From contig CAMXTM010000150.1 in the NCBI GenBank assembly GCA_947246775.1, forward strand, positions 1 through 5,716: a stretch of 5,716 nucleotides of DNA, in the 5' to 3' direction. Positions 1 to 3,394 of this stretch are shown here, piece after piece (within the stretch, counting starts at the first letter, position 1; every line of letters starts with the position of its first letter). This DNA is from an uncultured Clostridium sp. GTDB taxonomy: Bacteria > Bacillota > Clostridia > Lachnospirales > Anaerotignaceae. A program made the position numbers and the translations under genes. The notes under the pieces are model-generated. The model did no database searches. It saw nothing but the letters and a program-made list of their open reading frames with translations, and was not told the DNA's origin.

Positions 1-139
1 GAAATTCTCTTAAATCTAAAACATATTTTATGTTGATTTCCATGCCTGCTTTTCTTGTAATAACATCTTTATTTTTTGTTACAATTTCATATACTCCAGA
101 ACCTACTGTACCAAAACCTAATACTGCTATATCTACCAT
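1..139 (-). CDS. hom: Homoserine dehydrogenase, N-terminal fragment (runs off left edge)
   Basis: The 46 visible codons begin MVDIAVLGFGTVGSGVYEIV and continue to a KYVLDLREF stretch. The GFGTVGSGV glycine-rich loop at residues 8-16 is the NAD(P)-binding Rossmann turn of homoserine dehydrogenase, and the later stretch fits the second strand of that domain. By family knowledge the enzyme reduces aspartate semialdehyde to homoserine in the cytoplasm, the branch point to threonine and methionine. The ATG at 137-139 is preceded by AGGTG (146-150) at 6 nt. The gene lies 79 nt downstream of the ACT-domain gene on the same strand, with no terminator between them, so the two are probably co-transcribed from the promoter at 717-745. 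Catalytic and any C-terminal ACT domains lie outside the window. Confidence 0.88.
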   Translation of the reverse strand, partial: MVDIAVLGFGTVGSGVYEIVTKNKDVITRKAGMEINIKYVLDLREF

Positions 140-218
140 TTTTTTCACCTTATTGCCACATTACTTTATGCGACTTTTTCCTTTCCATTCTTATTTTTAT
201 TTTGCTGTCTTTTTGTTT

Positions 219-665
219 TTAAGACTCTCGTGCTACAATTTTTAGTGACTGTATGCCCTCTGTTGTCTCTATTTTTTTCATTAAACCAGCCAAGTCTCCT
301 ATCAGTGCATTGGTTTCTATACTCATTGTAACATTCGCAATGCCATTGATAGGGATAGTTTGATTGATTGTCAATATATTTGCTCCATACTTTGCTACCC
401 TATTTAATACAGACGAAAGCAAGCCAGGCGTATGGTCTAAATTCATAGATATGGTAACCGTTTTTCCTCTCGTATTTTCATATAATGGAAAAACAGCATC
501 TCTATATTTATAAAAAGCACTTCTGCTAATGCCTACTTTGGTTGTCGCATTTTGTACTGTATGCTCTTTGCCACTCTCCAATAGCTTTTTTACTTCCATC
601 ACTTTTAAAAAAACTTCAGGCAGAACACTTTTATCTACAATATAAAAATTTTGTTCTTCTTTCAT
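219..665 (-). CDS. pheB: ACT domain-containing protein, PheB / UPF0735 family
   Basis: The product is 148 aa, the usual length of the UPF0735 (PheB) family. Residues 36-56 look like a helix-turn-helix-type segment (KVGISRSAFYKYRDAVFP near 43-60), a hallmark of these proteins. Residues 69-145 form an ACT domain (VTISMNLDHTPGLLSSVLN at 70-88, then GANILTINQ and a second half), a fold that usually binds amino acids and controls biosynthetic enzymes or transcription. The biochemical role of PheB is not well established, and the name comes from its linkage to pheA in Bacillus. Here it precedes hom, a common clostridial arrangement that suggests a sensor tied to aspartate-family amino acids; that role is inference. 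The ATG at 663-665 follows a good AAAGGAGC SD (671-678) with 5 nt spacing; the stop is TAA at 219-221. Confidence 0.88.
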   Translation of the reverse strand: MKEEQNFYIVDKSVLPEVFLKVMEVKKLLESGKEHTVQNATTKVGISRSAFYKYRDAVFPLYENTRGKTVTISMNLDHTPGLLSSVLNRVAKYGANILTINQTIPINGIANVTMSIETNALIGDLAGLMKKIETTEGIQSLKIVARES

Positions 666-716
666 TAAAAGCTCCTTTCTGTTTTTCTAACAAGTACATT
701 TGTCTATGCAACAAAG

Positions 717-745
717 AATATACCATATATTTTTACCTATTTCAA
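717..745 (-). promoter_or_regulatory. Sigma-A-type promoter of the pheB-hom unit
   Basis: Read on the minus strand there is a TTGAAA -35 (740-745), a 17-nt spacer and a TATATT -10 (717-722). The predicted start is near 710, giving a 5' leader of about 45 nt before the pheB ATG. The promoter lies downstream of the hairpin terminator at 808-832, so that hairpin is not an attenuator for this transcript. No T-box or other riboswitch signature is visible in the short leader. Confidence 0.7.
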
Positions 746-807
746 GTATTTATTTGACAAAATTTTCACTTTTTGAGCTGATAGAATATGTCAATATGCT
801 GAAATAT

Positions 808-832
808 AAAAAGGGCTGCCGAAAGCAACCCT
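808..832 (-). terminator. Orphan intrinsic terminator, minus strand
   Basis: On the minus strand an 8-bp stem (AGGGTTGC with GCAGCCCT, one G-U wobble) closes a 5-nt TTTCG loop, and is followed by a T run. On the plus strand the wobble becomes a C/A mismatch and there is no T run downstream, so the element is oriented for minus-strand transcripts. It would catch read-through from the toxin gene or from any lost gene once at 834-960, and it insulates the pheB promoter. Confidence 0.7.
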
Positions 833-872
833 AATCTAGTTAAATCTAATACTACTTTTTATCTCTATTTTT

Positions 873-953
873 TTATTTTTTGCTACAACGAAAAGGATTG
901 TTCCATATTTTTGTATGTGAACACCTGCAATAAGGATAAAAAATAGATTGCAT
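873..953 (-). pseudogene. Possible zinc-ribbon (transposase-like) relic, 26 codons
   Basis: A 26-codon frame from the ATG at 951-953 contains the stretch YPYCRCSHTKIW and a further RCSKK. It resembles the N-terminal zinc ribbon (CPxC...) of some insertion-sequence transposases, with the first cysteine changed to tyrosine and a stop soon after. There is no SD, no downstream coding frame and no inverted repeats that I can see, and the antisense-RNA -35 box overlaps its start. It is most likely decayed sequence or chance; the resemblance is weak and the family assignment is a guess. Confidence 0.15.
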
Positions 954-976
954 TTTAAAAGTAGCTGTGCTACAAT
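948..976 (+). promoter_or_regulatory. Promoter of the antitoxin antisense RNA
   Basis: TTGCAT (948-953), exactly 17 nt, then TACAAT (971-976), with an extended -10 TG dinucleotide at 968-969. The predicted start is near 983. A palindrome, GTAGC-TGT-GCTAC (961-973), covers the spacer end and the first half of the -10 box and could be an operator. No plus-strand protein gene follows; what follows is a short transcript-sized region ending in a strong terminator at 1045-1080. Confidence 0.65.
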
Positions 977-980
977 AATA

Positions 981-1012
981 AAAGAAAAGCACCCACTCCA
1001 AAAAGTGGATGC
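981..1012 (-). terminator. Terminator of the toxin mRNA
   Basis: Minus strand: a 9-bp stem, GCATCCACT with AGTGGGTGC (one U-G wobble), with a 6-nt loop, followed by TTTTCTTTT. On the plus strand the wobble becomes a C/A mismatch, so the stem is best formed by the toxin message. The toxin mRNA would end near 981, almost exactly opposite the predicted start of the antisense RNA. Confidence 0.75.
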
Positions 1013-1080
1013 CACCTGATGGGTTTCATGTCCTTACGGACACCACCTATCCTGTGTGCTAGACAGGATAGGTTTTCTTA
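983..1080 (+). ncRNA. Predicted antisense RNA antitoxin (type I TA)
   Basis: This is a predicted RNA of about 95-100 nt between the promoter at 948-976 and the terminator at 1045-1080. It has three potential hairpins: 989-1012; 1029-1042 (TGTCC-TTAC-GGACA); and the 11-bp terminator stem 1045-1073. Its entire length is complementary to the 3' untranslated region of the toxin mRNA, and its T tract covers the toxin stop codon at 1078-1080. This matches the layout of txpA/RatA and bsrG/SR4 in Bacillus, where the antitoxin RNA overlaps the toxin mRNA 3' end and promotes RNase III decay and/or blocks translation. No ORF with an SD lies in it. The mechanism is inferred by analogy; transcription is not demonstrated. 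Confidence 0.65.
1045..1080 (+). terminator. Terminator of the antisense RNA
   Basis: A perfect 11-bp stem (ACCTATCCTGT with ACAGGATAGGT, 7-nt loop) is followed by TTTCTTATTTTC on the plus strand. On the minus strand no T run follows, so the toxin transcript is expected to pass through it and stop at 981-1012. It is the strongest hairpin in the window and has no plus-strand protein gene upstream, which is why a short RNA is proposed. Confidence 0.8.
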
Positions 1081-1185
1081 TTTTCTCTTAGAGAGAAAAG
1101 TAAGTAATGCAAGTAAAAAACTACCAAAGGTAATTAGTAAACCTAATATACCTATAAAGATTGATATAATCTCAAAAGCAGTCAT
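1078..1185 (-). CDS. Small hydrophobic holin-like toxin (TxpA/BsrG-type, type I TA)
   Basis: A 35-aa product beginning MTAFEIISIFIG, with one membrane helix at about residues 7-30 and a basic tail ending LSKRK. The opening (M-T-x-aromatic-E-x-x-x-hydrophobic-hydrophobic-I), single helix and Lys/Arg tail fit the Firmicutes 'putative holin-like toxin' family that includes TxpA and BsrG. Those peptides insert in the cytoplasmic membrane and depolarise or damage the envelope when over-produced. The start is ATG at 1183-1185, because the excellent AAAGGAGG (1194-1201) is 8 nt away; the in-frame ATG at 1189-1191 is only 2 nt from it. The stop is TAA at 1078-1080. It has its own promoter, leader structure, terminator and an overlapping antisense RNA. 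It sits between unrelated housekeeping genes (hom/pheB and acpS), so it is a stand-alone cassette and not part of a phage lysis module. Confidence 0.82.
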   Translation of the reverse strand: MTAFEIISIFIGILGLLITFGSFLLALLTFLSKRK

Positions 1186-1189
1186 TTGC

Positions 1190-1237
1190 ATCGCCTCCTT
1201 TCCCTATGTAATCTCTTACTAAGAATCAGGAGGCAAC
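1190..1237 (-). promoter_or_regulatory. SD-sequestering hairpin in the toxin mRNA leader
   Basis: In the toxin mRNA, GTTGCCTCCT (1228-1237) can pair with AGGAGGCGAT (1190-1199) over 10 bp, of which 8 are Watson-Crick and 2 G-U. This would bury the SD of the toxin gene; the 28-nt loop lies between. Full-length toxin messages of several type I systems are similarly kept untranslated until processed or remodelled. The pairing is visible in the sequence; its use is inference. Confidence 0.6.
1194..1201 (-). promoter_or_regulatory. Strong SD that decides the toxin start
   Basis: AAAGGAGG, complementary to the 16S 3' end, lies 8 nt before the ATG at 1183-1185 and only 2 nt before the alternative in-frame ATG at 1189-1191. 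It therefore selects the inner ATG. Confidence 0.8.
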
Positions 1238-1283
1238 TATCCCTGTCGTGAGTACTTTTCTATTTTTGGCTTTCGCCATTCTT

Positions 1284-1312
1284 ATCATATCACCATTCCC
1301 TACTTATTTCAA
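1284..1312 (-). promoter_or_regulatory. Promoter of the toxin gene
   Basis: Minus strand: TTGAAA (1307-1312), 17-nt spacer, TATGAT (1284-1289), giving a predicted start at about 1277 and a 92-nt leader. The mRNA would start directly with GGC-GAAA-GCC (1268-1277), a small GNRA-capped hairpin that may protect the 5' end. The box pattern is at least as good as that of the antisense promoter. Confidence 0.7.
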
Positions 1313-1318
1313 CATTCT

Positions 1319-1348
1319 TTTACTTTTTAATACGATTTGTTGTATAAT
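1319..1348 (+). promoter_or_regulatory. Probable promoter of acpS
   Basis: A perfect TATAAT -10 at 1343-1348 with a weak TTTACT -35 at 1319-1324 (18-nt spacer). The predicted start is near 1355, about 25 nt before the acpS ATG. It is divergent from, and does not overlap, the toxin promoter. Confidence 0.5.
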
Positions 1349-1380
1349 TAACTCAAAAAACACAGAAAGGACACCACAAC

Positions 1381-1785
1381 ATGATATACGGCATAGGCAC
1401 AGACATTATAGAAATTGCGAGAATACAAAAGGCAATCCAAAAAAAATCTTTTTTAGAAAAAATCTTCACAAGACAAGAAATACAATATTACCAAGACAAG
1501 GGCTATCATGCAGAAACGCTTGCAGGTATGTTCTCAGCAAAGGAAGCCATCTCAAAAGCTATTGGTACAGGTTTTAGAGGATTTTCCCCCATAGACATTG
1601 AAATCCTACACAATGAGCAAAACAAGCCCTTTTTTCGTCCCTCTCCAAAATTACAACATCTCCTTACCCAAATGCAGCTAGAAAACCACCAATTTTTGCT
1701 TTCTATTTCCCATTGCCAAACTTATGCAACTGCTTTTGTCATATTATGCAGCAACCATATAGAAAAGGGCTTTCAAATTTCATGA
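1381..1785 (+). CDS. acpS: Holo-[acyl-carrier-protein] synthase AcpS
   Basis: A 134-aa product, slightly longer than typical AcpS (about 120-126 aa) because of a short C-terminal extension. AcpS moves the 4'-phosphopantetheine arm of coenzyme A onto the conserved serine of apo-ACP, activating fatty acid synthesis in the cytoplasm. Visible signatures are GIGTDIIEIARI at residues 4-15 with Mg-binding Asp8; LAGMFSAKEAISKAIGTG at 47-64 with Mg-binding Glu55 and Lys54; and LLSISHCQTYATAFV at 106-120. The family usually has Arg or Asn where Met50 stands, a tolerated-looking difference. The start is ATG at 1381 with GAAAGGA (1365-1371) 9 nt upstream. The 3' end overlaps the convergent yitT gene by 13 nt, and no plus-strand terminator follows. 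Confidence 0.95.
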   Translation: MIYGIGTDIIEIARIQKAIQKKSFLEKIFTRQEIQYYQDKGYHAETLAGMFSAKEAISKAIGTGFRGFSPIDIEILHNEQNKPFFRPSPKLQHLLTQMQLENHQFLLSISHCQTYATAFVILCSNHIEKGFQIS

Positions 1786-1792
1786 AAGCCCT
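1763..1792 (-). terminator. Terminator of the yitT operon, inside the acpS 3' end
   Basis: AGGGCTTTC (1766-1774) pairs perfectly with GAAAGCCCT (1784-1792). On the minus strand the stem is followed by TTTTCT, giving a proper intrinsic terminator; on the plus strand no T run follows. The hairpin contains the TGA stop codons of both convergent genes (1773-1775 minus, 1783-1785 plus). Confidence 0.8.
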
Positions 1793-2627
1793 CGCCTAAC
1801 ACTTCTGTCATATCTGTTACCAATACAAAAGCATTTTTATCAATTTCTGAAACAATTTGTTTTATTTTTACTAATTCATTTGCTGTAAAAACACAAAGCA
1901 AAATTTCTTTTTCGTGATGGGTATACATTCCTTTCCCATGAAATGCAGTGACACCTCTCCCAGCCTGCTCCATTAGTGCATTTGCGATATTTTCCCACTT
2001 TTCAGAAATAATAAATGCCCCTTTGGAAAAGGAAACACCTTGCAATATGGTGTTGACCCACCTACTGGTCAAATAGACTGATGCAATGGCATACATTCCC
2101 TGTTCTATGCCAAAAACAGCCATACCTAACAAGATAATCACACTATCCAGCAAAAAAATACACTGTGATATGCTCACCTTTGGTATGATTTCATGAATCA
2201 ATGCCGCTGCTAAATCCGTTCCGCCTGTTGCTCCCATATTCCGAAGCACTAGCCCCGCTCCAATACCTACAAACGTACCTCCAAAAAGGCAAACTAATAT
2301 CAAATCGCCTTGATACACAGGCAAAAACTCTGCGATAAAAAGTGCAACAGAAAAGGCAACACAACCCAAAACTGTCCTTTTAAAAAAGACATTTCCTATT
2401 TTTTTACGAGCAAAAAACAGTAGTGGTATATCCCACACAAGATTGACAAGCCACAATGGCACAGAAAAGCCAAATTCTCTTTTTGCCATTTCATCTAGTA
2501 CAATGCCCAAGCCTGTCGCTCCCCCTGCAACAAAGCCAGATGGTGCAAAAAACATTTCTACCCCTGCCGCCATAATCATAACACCTAATAAGATAAAACC
2601 ATAAGCTGCTCTGTTTTCTTTTTGCAA
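1773..2627 (-). CDS. YitT family membrane protein (DUF161 + DUF2179)
   Basis: A 284-aa product with the two-part YitT architecture. Residues 1-190 are a multi-pass membrane domain with about 5-6 hydrophobic segments (near 10-28, 58-72, 85-102, 107-127, 155-173, 176-188), with the family signatures PSGFVAGGATGLGIV (29-43) and RNMGATGGTDLAA (129-141). Residues about 200-281 are a soluble DUF2179 domain ending in the typical FVLVTDMTEVLGEGF. Function is not well established; homologues are annotated as putative transporters. The frame opens at a GTG (2631-2633), but the SD AAGGAAG (2635-2641) is 1 nt from that codon and 7 nt from the TTG at 2625-2627, so TTG is the better start. The gene begins 37 nt after tagA on the same strand, with no promoter or terminator between them, and is probably the last gene of the operon. 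Confidence 0.87.
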   Translation of the reverse strand: MQKENRAAYGFILLGVMIMAAGVEMFFAPSGFVAGGATGLGIVLDEMAKREFGFSVPLWLVNLVWDIPLLFFARKKIGNVFFKRTVLGCVAFSVALFIAEFLPVYQGDLILVCLFGGTFVGIGAGLVLRNMGATGGTDLAAALIHEIIPKVSISQCIFLLDSVIILLGMAVFGIEQGMYAIASVYLTSRWVNTILQGVSFSKGAFIISEKWENIANALMEQAGRGVTAFHGKGMYTHHEKEILLCVFTANELVKIKQIVSEIDKNAFVLVTDMTEVLGEGFHEI

Positions 2628-2664
2628 AAACACACTTCCTTATTTTTTTCATTAGGCTGAGTAT

Positions 2665-3387
2665 TTATTTATTTTTTAGCACAGTTAAGGCAAATTTTGG
2701 CAGTCTCATCATTCTGCCGATTCTGGAAGGCTGGCACAACAACCGATAAAACCACTCCAGCCCCAATTTACAAAACAATTTTGGCGCTCTTTTTGCTTTG
2801 CCTGACATCACATCAAAACTGCCCCCTACCCCGATTGCTACTTTGACATTGGTAAGGCGGATATTTTCATAAATCCATTTTTCTTGTTTTGGCGCTCCCA
2901 GCCCTACTAATAGTATGGACGGAGATAATTTTTTTATGTCATTGATAATATGTTTTTCTTCTTTTTCATCAAAATAACCATTGTGTCACCCTACAATTTT
3001 TAAATTCGGATACTTTTGCTGCATTTTTTTTGCGGCAGCTAGGGAAACACCAGGTGCGCCTCCCAAAAAATATACGGTATGTTCTGTATCTTTTATATCA
3101 TCAAATATTTTTTGAACCAAGTCATATCCAGCTACACGTTCTGTCAGCTTTTTTTCACTGTATTTTGACGCCCATACAACGCCTATACCATCAGGCACGA
3201 CTAAATCCGCTGCTTTTAAAATGTTCATCAATTCGCTATCTGTTTGTGCTTCCATGACAATTTCTGGATTTGGAGTGCAAATAATATGCTGCCCCTTTTC
3301 CTCTAAAAAAGATTGTACTTTTTGTGCTGCTTGCTCTAGTGTTAAAGTATCAAATGGTACACCTAGTACATGAATTACCTCTCTCAT
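2665..3387 (-). pseudogene. tagA: WecG/TagA-family ManNAc transferase gene interrupted by an in-frame TGA
   Basis: A 240-codon frame of normal family length is broken only by TGA at codon 134 (2986-2988). The enzyme moves ManNAc from UDP-ManNAc onto GlcNAc-PP-undecaprenol at the inner membrane face, the first committed step of teichoic acid or secondary wall polymer synthesis. The N-terminal part carries CTPNPEIVMEAQ (37-48) and VVPDGIGVVW (63-72), with Asp66 matching the catalytic Asp of TagA. After the stop, still in frame, come HNGYF (135-139), LVGLGAPKQEKW (160-171), GVGGSFDVMSG (186-196) and the Arg-rich tail GLEWFYRL...PSRIGR (209-225). The stop falls where the family has a small residue in IVGxHNGYF; a TCA-to-TGA change is one plausible origin. 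A 133-aa fragment would lack the UDP-sugar-binding region and the membrane-associating tail. The ATG at 3385-3387 follows the fusion gene by 7 nt, with its AGGTG overlapping that gene's stop. It is a recent nonsense mutation or a sequencing error. Confidence 0.88.
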
Positions 3388-3394
3388 ATCACAC

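Noticed and set aside
140..218. A 12-codon frame between pheB and hom as a leader peptide.
   Set aside because: It shows no biased codon run and no terminator or antiterminator pair around it; the interval looks like plain intergenic sequence.
808..832. Attenuator or T-box terminator controlling pheB-hom.
   Set aside because: A good promoter with 17-nt spacing lies downstream of the hairpin at 717-745, and no T-box motif, specifier or leader peptide with a run of regulatory codons is present.
1019..1222. A 67-codon plus-strand frame opposite the toxin gene.
   Set aside because: It has no SD, crosses the 11-bp terminator stem, and is antisense to the toxin frame, which has a strong SD and family-like peptide.
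2986..2988. TGA in tagA as a selenocysteine codon or as a reassigned sense codon.
   Set aside because: No hairpin of SECIS type follows the TGA, selenocysteine is not known in WecG/TagA, and acpS and yitT in the same window use TGA as an ordinary stop.
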